Shown here: one piece after another, positions 45,914-57,890 of the stretch
How positions within the stretch are numbered: position 1 is the first letter of the stretch
Layout: each line of letters opens with the position of its first letter
Assembly (NCBI GenBank): GCA_910574455.1
Contig: CAJSYZ010000001.1
Span: 98,006 to 162,005, forward strand
DNA from: Trichaptum fuscoviolaceum
Lineage: Eukaryota; Basidiomycota; Agaricomycetes; Hymenochaetales; Trichaptaceae
Reading direction: 5' to 3'
Length of the DNA stretch: 64,000 nucleotides
Program-made: the position numbers and the translations under genes
Notes under the pieces: model-generated
What the model was told of the DNA's origin: nothing
Database searches by the model: none
The model's input: only the letters and a program-made list of their open reading frames with translations

Positions 45914-47640
45914 CCACGGTACGTCGACAACAAACTTTGCGATGCAGAAAGTGCCCACGCTAACGGACCCTCGTTGTTTCAGACACGACAGTCTTCTTTT
46001 GTACCAGACTTGCCGACGGTTTTTGTCCCAACTTACGACTCATTTCTTTCGTATTCCATACCGTTTCTCTTCCCTAAACTGTCGTCTCTGTTTCTTAAAA
46101 TGCTCTCCTGGTATCTGTAACAACAAATAAGACTTGTATATTGCCACTCTGTACATACACAGACAGTTGGTGTGCGATTTACTTATGACAAGTTGTTAAC
46201 GCGAACTCGACCCGAAAGCAAATGTCACCCTTACTACACAATTTCCATTCTGCGCACGATACGATCTGCTCGAAAGGGTATCAACAGTATACCAACTTGT
46301 CATGCACAGGATAGATGCACCGAGAGGTGGGGAAGATCCACTATAGTCCAGCTGTCTTCTTGAGTGAGCCAAGGTTATCTTCGCGTGCCGTCGCATTCTA
46401 AACTCGAATGCATCCGAGTCGTCTTGGACATTACGTAAGCTTTTAACAAGGGCAACAGTTAAGCCCCCTGCTGACGAGGCTGCAGCGCAACCGTCGTCGA
46501 GCTTGTCCATCCATCATCGTCTATCCACCATCCTACGGCATATTCTACACTCATCTCCCGGACTATTACTTCTGGATCAGGGTTGCTGCCATTCGGGACA
46601 TATACCGAGTCAGGCGTCGAGGTGAAGTCTGCGCAGCCTTCGAGGTGAATCACAGTAGGCATTTAACGTGGACAAAGGAGTAGATTTGCGCTACATGGAG
46701 GAGTGGTGGAAGAGAACGTGTTCAAGGGTATAGGCGTATGTTCGTTCCTGCGCGAAGTGTCACGGTGTTCACTTCCACTTCGGGTGAAGCTGGTCCGCAA
46801 GGTATATTGCGTATTTCAGGGTTGATGGTGGCAGGTAGACCCTCATGCGCGACGAGAATGAACTGACTTTGCTAATGCGCAACGATATTCGTTATTTAAT
46901 CGCTAAGGCTTTTAGATTGAGCACAAGAATGCGTTCTGAAGCGAATGACAAGGATCAATTTCACCATACGAGCTATCGAAACTCAGTGTGGTGATGGTGT
47001 CCAGGCGTGAAGGGGTTTGGGAGAGCAGAATGGAAGAAGATGACAAGTGGCGCGCCAGTCGCACCATTGCGCCACCTCCTGCGTTTCTAAGAGACAAGAT
47101 CGACATGGACTGAGACTAAATGGGAACGTGAATCAGCTTTCGTTTCGCCAACATCAGGACATTTAAAAACACTCACATTATTTTCTCTTTCGAAACATTC
47201 CACACCTATAAAACCTCCTATTGCGTCATCATCTTGGTGAATAATGTTTGAGCCTGCGAATAGATACTGCTCGTCCATGATAGCTATCCATATGCGAGTC
47301 GAATTACAGAGGATGCAGAGGAGTTCACTTCAGAGATACAGCTGTTGATAAGAAACAATTCCGAAGAGGCGACGTAATACGATGTTGATGACAACACGAC
47401 AAAAATGAGAGTTGAGGAACCGAGGATAATGAACTTAGATAGCATTGACGAGATGGACAATACAAGGATGTCAGCGTTGATGGTGAGAGAGGGCAGGGTT
47501 GTCAGTCGTTTGACGTCGACGGTTGTCCATCAAGTGCTACATCTCCTTTTTCTCTTTCTCTCCTTACGCTGCGACTCCCGTCTCTACACTACAAATTACG
47601 ATGTATGTCAGAGGATTAAGGCAAGCGAGTTTTATTGCAC

Positions 47641-48256
47641 TCACATACCCTTCAAGGCCCCTGCCACTTCCAGCATGCCCTCAGACTGCTCTTTCTCCAT
47701 CTCAAGCTCAGAACACTTCGCCTGCTCGACCGTAGCATCATGCAATGCGCGCGGCGACGTCGGAGGGGAGGTGAAGACGACGGCGCGCCGGTGCGTGAAG
47801 AGCGCGGGCGAGGTGGCGGAGGCTTCGAGCACGCATCCGTGCAGAAGACGTTCCCCCGGAGCACGACGAGCGCGGAGTGTGCGTACAGCGGGTCGGCGAG
47901 TGGCCGGATGATGAATTGAAGGAAGGAGGGGGAGGCTTTAGCGCAGCTCGATAGCTCGTCGCCAAGTGTGCCCTTGTGATGATGAGCGCGTCGAGGAGAA
48001 GGAGCCCACATTCCGCAAGGCGTGCGAAAAGGGCGGGCACGCCGGTGCGGTAGAAGTCCTCCATGTACCCGTCACTAGTTGACTTCAGATCCACGAGCAT
48101 TGGCATCTTCCGTCCAATTCTGTCGACACAATCGAGAGTGAGCCCGCCTGTGCACGCGTCCGGCGATGGCAAGGAGGCACACAATGGTGATGGTCCACGA
48201 GGTTTCTCGCTAACGAGAGGCACCCTACAGTACGACCATTGCCTACACCATTCCAC
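47641..48256 (-). pseudogene. ILVD/EDD family fragment 2, unit B
   Basis: Same content as unit A but keeping a stretch lost there: GLTLDCVDRIGRKMPMLVDLK, GYMEDFYRTG, LLLDALIITRAHLATSY, IIRPLADPLYAHSALVVLRGN, then SPALFTHRRAVVF. Frame changes remain, so it is also a pseudogene. Unit B is closer to the family consensus than unit A (VDRIGRKMPMLVDL against IDRIVRKTPMVVDL), as with the long gene. Confidence 0.7.
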
Positions 48257-48949
48257 TCAACTAGTCGCAGCCGCCCCAAACGATGACCATCAAAATTCAT
48301 CAGTCTTCCGGATAAGTTCTTCAAGTTCATCGACATTGCCGATCGAGACAGATACTGGTGTTGAAGTTGGAAAGCCAACTCAAAACTTCGCGGTAGGCGG
48401 TGAAAGCGATAGCCACTGCACGGACAGGGCCAACTTGGATGGTAGACGGCGAGGGAATGGATGTGTTCGCTCATGCGTCTTGAGGTGGGCTTTGACTATT
48501 TGAAGATCGGGATTCGGTGTGCACCACCTGCTTCCTAACGTTTGGGGGCAGTAATGAGCTTCCTGCACGCTTGCAATGCTTTGTGCAAGAGACTTACCAG
48601 TGCTATAAGTTTCTTGCAATTTCACTTCGAGACCGGCACCACGATCTCTCGTCGCACTAACATATGCAGTATGTCTTCACCTGCGCAGCCCCCTGTTACG
48701 TTTTTGTCCCAGATATACGCACGGATTCTCATCGCGAATGGCGAATGTTGATAACTCTGCCCGTGCGCGAAGGGGTCCGAGAGGTTGAGTTTTGACGAGT
48801 GGACGATTCGAAGATTCTGCATAGCGCAGCCATTAGGGACATATGGTTCTGTTAAAGTAGAGTAATGAAGATTTGGACGTCGAAAGATTAGAGAGACTGT
48901 GTAAGAAACAAACGACGATGTCGAGGATACATAGAATCTACGCCTGGTA

Positions 48950-50790
48950 GTGTTTCGGGGTCCCAGTCAAGCATGGTTCCGTTTTCGGCGGCGAATATCT
49001 CTTGATTCATAACTGCCATTTTCTACTCAACTCGCATCATCTCTTTCAACACCCACACATATTTTATCCAACGAATTCTGAAGAAAATAATACAAGCGCA
49101 TATTACTTTGCTCCTTCTCCACCATCGACAATCTCGAAAGATCCCCGAGAGATTTGCCTGAATCTCCGAGTCATCGCTCTCAGCATTCACCGGCAGAATA
49201 TGGTCTTCATCTCGTTTATTCAACGCAAACGCTGCACCGGTATACTATCGCAGAAATCAGAAACTACATCTTCCCGTGCGCTGTCAACGTATCCATTGAC
49301 AGAAGGAGGGGTGATGCGACTAGCCTGATAGCGGACTCAGAGGGGACGGACACAGCTTTCGCCATCATTACAGGTGAGTATAACTTCATTGTATTATAGC
49401 AGCATAGCCTTGATCATTCATACTAGTAACACCTTAGGCGATTGCTATATAAGACGATCGCCGGTAGTATGAAGGGATAGTACGGTGACAACCCAGACGT
49501 TGTGCACGCTACACAGCCCCAACACGGTTTATGGAACCTCAGCAGTTTCCCACATTCGTACTGCGTTGAGAGCGATTGCCAGTGCATATTGGAGCATCCA
49601 TATCACTCGCTTGGCTATATGAGCTATGCAGCGACACATCTTTTCCAATACAGAGTGAAGTTATATCTCCGTCACCGTTCACAGGTGGGAATGCACCACA
49701 TTCTGCGGTCTTCAAGTCAGGGAGTTTTTGAGGCTTGCTATCTCAGCCCGATCTTCCATTTATTGTCTTTATGCCTGCGCACAGGTTGATGTTCCTATGA
49801 TGTTGTGCGCACTACAATGGAGCGTACTTGTATTAGGAAAGGAACATGTAATACAATTGGAACTTTCAGTGTAGGTATATTGGCAATACAATCTGTGCTA
49901 ATAGTGCTCACTGACTGTCCGTATAAGTCGGAGGAGCTTGACAAGGCGGGCCCGGGCCTCCTTCAAGTGGAATAATACGAAAAAGCAAAGCACACAGGAG
50001 ATGCGCAAGTGAGTTGGAGTTAGAGACTGTCAAAGTACCCTCCGAGTGAATGAAGGCGGAGTACGCAAGGAAGGAATTACGGAGCGAGGTGCACACGTGC
50101 CAGACGGCGATCAGAGAGACAAAACTGCTCGGCGATGACAAACAGGGGTGCGTTTGATCGAAAAGAGCTACACAAAGATACTCTCCGCGGAAGGCGAAGC
50201 TCGGTGACTGCCCATCTTCAGGCGTGAAGGTATAGAAGATATCGAGGGGTTCACAAGTTATCAGATTCGGCCGTTACCAACGATCGAACATTGATTGTAC
50301 AATGTACACGGCGCAAAGACGAAAAACTAGCAGTCGGTAGACCCCAGAGATGTATAATGAAGATAATGACGATTTCACGATAGCGATTTGAGTTGCATAT
50401 GATGGTCTTGGTGTTTCTGCCTTCATTTAGAATGTCCAAGATTTCATATCACAGATGAATGAGCTAGCGAGAGCAAGGGTACCCCAGCCCAACACAGACA
50501 CACCACAAGCGAAAAAAATCGTACTCGATGAAGTTGTGCAAGACGACGGCGTGTCCAGGTAAGTGAGGAGGGAGGCCTATGGTGGCGGAGACTGTGGGCA
50601 CGCGGCTTCAGTTAGGTGAAAGATTCTCCTTAGCACGACAAGCACGGAATGTGAAAAGCGGATCGCAGATGGGCCGGGTCATGGGCTACGTTTTGAGTAG
50701 CTCTGCAGTTTCCCGTCAAGAATACGCCCGGTGGCCGTGAGTTCGCGAGTTGGAGGAATCGGCCTTCTACCAGACGCGAGATGAGATTCC
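48950..50790. repeat. Tandem repeat unit C (3'-truncated)
   Basis: It matches the first 1.8 kb of unit B, through the first part of the ILVD/EDD fragment. It is more diverged from A and B than they are from each other near its end. Similarity fades at about 50790, some 90 bp before a hAT element. Confidence 0.85.
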
Positions 50791-50880
50791 ATCACGAAAG
50801 TTGACTTTCACTGGCGGAGCATGGCGGGCTTTGTAATGTACCGTCATGATTGTGACGCCTTGTATAGCCTTACAGTCACC

Positions 50881-52634
50881 TAGGGCTCCGCACCGTACCG
50901 TATACGTACACGGCCGTATTTTTCAAACCTCAATACGGGTACGGGCCGTATGAATACGGGCCGTAATTAAAAAGGACGCTGCTTGATACGGTTACGGGAC
51001 GGCCGTAATACGGCCATATACGGCTATACGGGTTATACAGGTTATAAAAGCATCATATATTATTGCAAATTACAACATGTACATGCATTATAGCTTCTTC
51101 CGAAGCCTTGTATCCATCCGCCGTACTCATCCGTCGTACTCATCCGACTCAAATCACCATTCTCCATCATTCACTCTCGCTCGCCCTTGCGCCCACAAAT
51201 AACCCGCCTTCCGCGACCGTGTCCATTGATGAGTGGCTGTTTGGATGGGCCGGCAGCACTCGATGCACCAGGCGGGGACGTGTAAGGCTGCGGCGGGGTG
51301 CAGCGCCTCCCGTTCCCGGCATGGATACAACGAATGCATCTGTAGACGCAGAGTCAATAATCAGGCGTGAGGAATGAAAGCGACGACAACATCTGAGAAG
51401 AGTTCATGAACGTACCTCCGCACACAGACGATGGCAAAGGCGAAGGCTGGTATTCTGATTGCGCTGGAGCCTGTTGAGCGGGCATGTACGTCCTGAACTT
51501 GCCCGAACCCTGCACAGTGAGTGGACTTGGGCTGGGGCTGATGGGCGCGCCCTTGAACTTGAGTGAGAAAGACGTCGGGGCGGTGTGGACAGATGTCCCG
51601 GGCGGCGGAGAAGCGAGGGTGATAGCGGAAGTGAGAACGGATAAGGAATATGTCAATGTTAATAACTGAAGAGTTGTAGACAGAACTTACAGATATAATT
51701 CTCTTAATTCCTTTCTCCTCCTTTGTGCTCACGCAAGGGCCTCGCAACTTTTGTAGCAACTAGCATGACCTCTTCGTTTTCCGCTTCCAAGTCAGAGACG
51801 AACGTGCCTTTTCGTGCAATTCCGTTGCCATGGCAATGCGCATGGAGAACGATGTGCGAGCCCGCGCAGACGGCGAGAGGGAGGGCGGCAAAAATAGCCA
51901 AGGAGAACCAATCCTTCTGTTCAGCAGTGGGCTACTGCAGAGAATCAAGGATGGCTGCGACAGGAAGAAGCGAGGGGTGGTGCCAACGATAACGTGGTCC
52001 TGGCCTAGGTCATTGATAGTCTTCAGTCCAAGCTTGAGAGAAGCTGCGAAGTCATTCTTCCAACCTGTAAACCTAATTAAAGTTTTGACACTGGTGTTGA
52101 AAAAGACGTACCATTGAGCTGAGTGTCCATGCATGGTCTGAAGACAGGTTAAGAACAAATGTGCAACATGAGAATTGCAAAGGGTAGCACAACCGCGTGT
52201 CCGGGATGAAATCAACGGTCTACACAGTCAGCAAACATCGGGTTTGACGCCTAGTTTAAAGCACAAAAGTGCCCTGCTGACCGTGCTGCTCTCCCTTCGC
52301 TCTACAACATGTACACAAAGTTGCTGAGGAAGACAAGAGAATGACAACGTACCCATTCTCAGGGTGAGAAACGCTTAGTTATCAAACACCTACGTGCGCA
52401 ATTGCTAAGTGCGCCGTAAGTGCGACGGCGCATCTAAAGTTACCAAATAAAGTAAGCTTAAAAACCCGTAACCGTATACGGCCGTATACGGCCGTAATTT
52501 GGACTTTCAGATACGGTTACGGCCCGTATGAATACGGCCCGTATTTCAAGTCGTCCAAACCAAATACGGGTACGGTACGTCCCGTCCCGTAACCGTACCG
52601 TATTCCGTAATTACGGTACGGTTGCGGAGCCCTA
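50881..52634. mobile_element. Non-autonomous hAT element 1 (1754 bp) with dense TACGG/CCGTA subterminal repeats
   Basis: Ends TAGGGCTCCGCACCGTACC and, in reverse complement, TAGGGCTCCGCAACCGTACC. It is flanked by a perfect 8-bp duplication CAGTCACC (50873-50880 and 52635-52642), which is diagnostic of the hAT superfamily. The outer 150-180 bp at each end are packed with CCGTA/TACGG and palindromic TACGGCCGTA motifs, likely transposase-binding sites. I see no hAT transposase. The interior is not AT-rich filler: the minus strand holds open, protein-like segments (see next entry). Confidence 0.92.
51361..52215 (-). pseudogene. Gene-like sequence inside hAT element 1 (possible captured host fragment)
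   Basis: On the minus strand, open segments read LAIFAALPLAVCAGSHIVLH then GIARKGTFVSDLEAENEE (51704-51901), followed by a splice-like gap and a Pro/Ser-rich frame starting LTSAITLASPPPGTSVHTAP (51354-51630). The hydrophobic stretch looks like a membrane segment. I do not recognise a family. Gene capture by non-autonomous DNA elements is well known; whether this is capture or original element sequence cannot be told from this window alone. Confidence 0.35.
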
Positions 52635-52642
52635 CAGTCACC

Positions 52643-53096
52643 TTAGAATACAAAGCAATATTATGTATTTTCTCCATATGTTTGAAGTCTGATAGTCTTA
52701 TTACAGTGACAGAGCCATATACTAAGTATATGGTATGCAACTGATGGTTCACTCAACATAATATATGTGAATTATATAGACAGCACAAGCTTGCTGACCT
52801 ATGCTAAGTCACGGCAATATGACGTGACATGGCAGTGGCATGGCCATTGTATGACAATGTGATGTGACCGGGCTAAGCCATTTACTGCATAGCCGGGGCC
52901 ACTTCACCGGCTGACAAAGAAGAGATCTTCTTAGATAATATTGGCACTGACAAACCGGCCGGATGACCTCGAGACAAAGTAAAAATTTTCATAAATTTCC
53001 ATTTCAACTGTACACTACACTACTTTGCTCTCAGAGGAGTCCACATAGGATTCTATCATACCAACTCAAAGAGAATTAGAGCCGACATTTAACAAT
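52643..53096. other. 5' flank of the Plavaka gene
   Basis: AT-rich sequence between the hAT element and the transposase start. It contains short GTGACATGGCA-type repeats near 52820-52870. I could not identify a terminal inverted repeat for the Plavaka element here. Confidence 0.35.
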
Positions 53097-56000
53097 ATGC
53101 GCAAAGGCAAGCGAGGGGGCTTTTATTGTCCGGCAGTAGGATGTCCCAGACATTTTACCTCTCCCTCAGGCATGAAGAATCATGTGAGGACGTGTGCAGT
53201 ATACGCCGAGGATCTAAAACGTTTGGCGGAGAGGAGGGAGCAGATAAAGAGACAGAAGATTGAAGCACCCGAACTGGAGCGGGATAGATTGCAGATGGAG
53301 GCAGCAGACGGTCGCGGGCTTGAACATACTGCCATGGACGAAAATACAGATGTGCGTATCTCACAAGATTTTAAGTTGCAGTTAGAATGAATTCGAATTA
53401 ACATCTGTGTTCAGACCATTGGATTCGAATCAGACTTACCTGTAGATCAGCCTGAAGTTCTGACCGGTCGAGGACATCGGAAAAAAGCTCGAATGCCAGG
53501 ACGCTATAAGGACTTTTGCCCATCTCAGGCTAAGCCACGAAGAAAGAGGAAGGCGCCTTCAAACGAGATGAAATTAGAATCGGATAATGTACAGCCTTTA
53601 GAAAGCCAGGAGGACCCACCTTTGGATCCCGCAGAGCAACTCCCAGTTGTCGACGAGCCCATCGTTCCAGTAGCCCCATCTATCGGTGAACGTGTGGTTG
53701 AAGCTTGGAGTACCTTGAGGAATGTTTTTGGCTTAGCACGAGAATATCAAGCAAAGCCAACGCGCGTCCCGACCTCGGATGTCTTCCCAGTTGCGCAGGA
53801 GCTACCTTCGATAATGGAGACAATTAGCCCATATCCAACCTTATCATCTTTTCGTTTCGCTCACATGTGGTCTTCCATCTCGCGATACTCGAAGTCCGTC
53901 CAAGAACGGTCGTTGGAACTGTTCCTTCGACCCGACTTCCTAAAGTCGGAATTTGATGGTGTGGACATGGAAAAATTAGAGGAGAAGGTGTTGGACGGAA
54001 GCGTACCTTGGGGGGATTCTAAGCAGGGATGGCGGAATGAAACTGTCACGATTAAGATCCCTCTAAGTGGAAAGAAAAACGTTGGACTTGGCGAAAAAGA
54101 GAAGACCGAAGGCGTACCGTTCAAAGTCGAAAAGTTTTGGCATCGACCAATCATCCCTGTGATCAAGTCAATTCTGACTTCCAATGAGGCCCTCGGTTTC
54201 CATTACGAGCCCTTCAAACAGACCTGGTGTCGTCCGGAGTTCCCAGAAACTCCAGTGCGCGTGTACGATGAATTATTCACTGGAGACGCATGGCTCAAGG
54301 AACATGAGAGCGTGAAACAGCTGGAACTTCCAGCAGACGAACCTGATATATATCCCCGCGCAATTGCAGGGATCATGCTATGGTCCGACGCGACACATGT
54401 TGCCGATTTCGGGCTGCAGTCAGTCTGGCCAATTTATCTGGCCCTGGGCAACCAGTCGAAGTATGAAAGAGCGAGATCCGGTTCACATGCAATGCATCAT
54501 ATTGCATATTTACCATCAGTAAGTGTCTCGTCAATCGTAAGATAGAATTCTAACTCACATTCATTGTAGTTAAAAAAGAAGATTGAGGACTTCATCATGG
54601 CAACAACGGGTGCTAAGACAGTTTCTAGAGCCATTCTGACTCACTGTCGGCGCGAGCTATTCCATGCCTGTTGGATGCTCTTGCTGAGTGACCCTGAGTT
54701 CCTTAAGGCCTATACTCATGGTTTGGTCATTACGTGCGCCGATGGCATCACTCGAAGGATTTTCCCTCGTATTCTCACATATTCAGCTGACTATCCAGAG
54801 AAGTAAGTGACCACCACTTTGAGCTCGACACAAGACTAACAATCCACTTACACTTTAGGGTGCTCATTGCAACAATTCGTGACTTGGGGACATATCCCTG
54901 CCCTCGTTGCACGATCGAGAAGAAACATATCCATTCCCTTGGAATGAAAAGGGACATGCGCAATCGCGCGACGAAGGCTCGTCACGATAACGCGGACTAT
55001 CGGCAGAAAATCAAGTTAGCACGAGATAAAATTTATAAGGATCATTTGGCCGTCACCAACGAGTATACTGAGGCGTACCTGGGTTCAGAGTCTTTAGTGC
55101 CAACTGAGGTATGATTTTTAAATGACTACTCACAAGAATTGAGGCCTGATGTCGTCAATTAACATAGAACGCGTTCTCCAAATGTTTGTCGCCATATGGG
55201 TTTGACTTTTTTAGGATGTTGCGCGTAGACTTACTTCATGAAGTCGAACTGGGACTTTTTAAAATGGTATTCGCCCATCTTATTCGAATGCTTCAGAGCC
55301 TTGGGGACAATCGAATCAGAACGTTAAATAGACGGTAGGAAGAACAACTCACTTAAATTTTCCATTAGATTAAAATCCTACTCAATTTTAGATACGCTCG
55401 CGTCCCATCATTCGGAGCGTCCGACGCAGACATACGCAACTTTCCAGACAATGTCTCGGAAATGAAGAAGTTGGCTGCACGGGACTTCGAAGATCTCATA
55501 CAGGTGAGTTTGCTACATTATTCTTCCGTATAAAAGAACTCCTGCTTACCTGAATTGGAGTGTGCAATACCATGTTTTGAAGGTCTCTTCCTGCCAGGAG
55601 ACGATGAGAAGATCACAACTCTCCTCTATACGATGACAGCATGGCATGGCTTGGCAAAGCTCCGAATCCATTCAGAAATAACATTGGAACTATTGCAACG
55701 GGAGACAGTTAGATTAGGGGAAGAACTCAGAAGATTTCAGAAGGACATTTGTCCACATTACGAGACTTACGAGTCAGACCGCGAAGTCCAGGCCCGTGTT
55801 CGTGCTGCCACAGCTCGTGCCAATGCTCAAGGAAAATCTCAAGCAGAACCGGGCTCAGGGACAAAGAAACGGAAGGTCTTCAACCTCCACACTTCAAAAA
55901 TCCATGCACTGGGCGACTACGTTGAGGAAATCAGGTTATATGGTACGACGGACGGTTACTCCACTCACCCCGTAAGTAACAGAAGTAAACGATAGCTTGG

Positions 56001-57338
56001 GTTTGCTGACGCTCTGTAGGGTGAGCACGAGCATAGAAGATCCAAGGCACGATACCGTTGCTCGAATAAGAGAAATGCGGAACCACAGATATTGCGGGCT
56101 CTCGCTCTCGAATACGAACTCAGATACTGGGCCCAGATACTCCGTATCTTGGGCGTAGACATACCTTTCGGAACAGGCAAATCACGCACATTTAACTCCT
56201 CGACTGACCGATTCTCTGCGAGCACCGATCTTCATATGCAGTACAATATTGCACTCAGCGAGCGCGACAAAGTTGATATTGCGACCTATATGCATTCCGG
56301 ATTTCAGGATGATCCTGGCTTTGAGGTTCGAAATACAAGAAACTCACTCTCATTAACTTCCGTCTGATCAATTCCTTCAGGACTTCTATCCCCGCCTCAA
56401 AGACCATTGTCTTGCCCGCATCAAAAATATCGACACCTTGGGGGAAGACCTCGAATTCACAGAGGACGAACGCAACTCTCTGTATTTCTACAATGATTTA
56501 CTATACGGCCATCCAAAAATTCAATTTAACTTCACCACTTACGATGTTTGACGAGAACGCAGTGTCGTCAATCCTGACACAGCCAAACGCTGTGTCATGC
56601 TGGCAAACGGGGAGGACGAAGGCGACGATATGCGCCATCCTTTTTGGTACGCTCGGGTGCTGGCTGTATTCCACGTGAAAGCTACGCACGAGCCATCAAA
56701 GACGAAAAATGAGCGTATCGACGTCCTGTTCGTGCGCTGGTTAGGTATTGATCCGGAATGGAATGGAGGAGACTCACATCGTCGATTAGATCGCGTAGGT
56801 TACGTGCCCTATGGCGACTCAGGTAGTCCTGCCTTCGGCTTCGTCGACCCAAATACTATCATACGGGCATGTCACCTAATCCCCGCCTTTCATTTGGGTC
56901 GTACGACGAGCCTTCTTCCACCTTCGCGGTTCAGAGACGAGGGGGGAGATTTTGTTAATTATTATATCAATCGGTGAGATATCACTGTGTCTCACCTTCT
57001 AAGTTTCTGAGACCAACTCAACCGCTATTTCCTTCAACAGTTTTGCTTCGCGCGATATCTTGATGCGTTATTTGGGATTCGGGATAGGGCACGTCGACCC
57101 AGCTGTGCGAGCCCAGCCAGAATTCAATCCAGGCGAATTCGTTAGTGTTCTCAACACTCTTGAAGATACTGGGCTTGACGATGAACCCGACGACACCACA
57201 AATATCGATGACAACGAGGCACTTGAAACCGATTCTGACGCGGGCAACAATTTTGAACCAGAGCCAGAGCCTGACTCAAACAATTCTGACGATGAGCCGG
57301 TCCCAGATTTCACTGTCGAGCCCAACGCTAGCTTATAA
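53097..57338 (+). pseudogene. Plavaka-type transposase gene with one in-frame stop
   Basis: Ten exons with in-frame joints: 53097-53351, 53415-54518, 54570-54802, 54859-55108, 55168-55334, 55392-55503, 55561-55971, 56020-56325, 56381-56973 and 57041-57338. The product starts with a C2H2-like finger (CPAVGCPRHFTSPSGMKNHVRTC pattern). The transposase body follows: FHYEPFKQTW, AGIMLWSDATHVADFG, PIYLALGNQSKYER, LFHACWMLLL, DYPEKVLIATI, CPRCTIEK, RVDLLHEVELGLFKMV, MKKLAARDFEDLIQCAIPCFEGLF, HALGDYVEEIRLYGTT and, near the C-terminus, VLFVRWLGIDP and DILMRYLGFGIGH. These match Plavaka transposases, CACTA-related elements abundant in Agaricomycetes. One TGA (56549-56551, after FTTYDV) interrupts an otherwise open frame where relatives have Arg. 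It ends in an acidic tail. Confidence 0.85.
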
Positions 57339-57345
57339 TTAATGT

Positions 57346-57392
57346 CTCACTCTCACTCTCACTCACTCTCTCTCTCTCTCTCTCTCTCTCTG
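57346..57392. repeat. CT-rich microsatellite
   Basis: A (CTCACT)n stretch passes into an uninterrupted (CT)n run directly after the Plavaka stop codon. Confidence 0.9.
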
Positions 57393-57409
57393 CCATCCAT
57401 CTGTACAAC

Positions 57410-57793
57410 GTATCTTAACTCTACTAGCGAAGCATAATATTTATCTATAATTTATCTATATTTTTTGCGACACAACCAGGAGCGCCCTAGATGGGGGCTG
57501 ATGGTGGAACGGAAGCAAAAAGGACTTTCATCTAAATGTGGACGTCGGGCTTAACACTCGTAAAGATCCCGTGTGACTCTCATACCTAACTTGAAACTCA
57601 CAGCCACATCTGGTATGCAAATCACACGGGATCTTTACGAGTGATAAGCGCGACGCCCAAATTTAGATAGAAGTCCTTTTTGCTTCCGTTCTGCCATCAG
57701 CCCCCGTCTAGGGCGTTCTTGGTTGTGTCGCAAAAAAAATCTGTAAATTATAGATAAAATTGTGCTTCGCATATTAGACTCAAAGTAAGATAT
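57410..57793. repeat. Long inverted repeat (foldback), arms about 180 bp
   Basis: The left arm (57410-57597) and right arm (57604-57793) pair over nearly their whole length with scattered mismatches. Matching blocks include GATCCCGTGTGA/TCACACGGGATC at the centre, GCGACACAACC/GGTTGTGTCGC, and the outer GCGAAGCA...TTATCTATAATTTA blocks. The spacer is only a few dozen bases. It has the form of a foldback element or an ancient MITE pair. It separates the Plavaka gene from the Spt5-like gene. Confidence 0.85.
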
Positions 57794-57890
57794 TCTCTTC
57801 GTGGAGAATTTGAATAAAAAAAAAGAGAAAACGTCGTTCTAATAACATGTTGAACGACGATGAAAAAACAGGAAAAAAAAGGCTCGATAA

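Larger units (their letters stand above)
39357..48949. repeat. Tandem repeat unit B (complete)
   Basis: About 9.6 kb, starting with the block GTGTTTCGGGGTCCCAG (39357). It contains the same order of fragments as unit A and the apparently intact long gene. It ends where unit C starts with the same block at 48950. The spacing between matching landmarks is about 10.1 kb for A to B (with the MITE) and 9.6 kb for B to C. Confidence 0.9.

Noticed and set aside
51063..51377. 104-codon plus-strand frame inside hAT element 1
   Set aside because: Antisense to the gene-like minus-strand sequence and without motifs.
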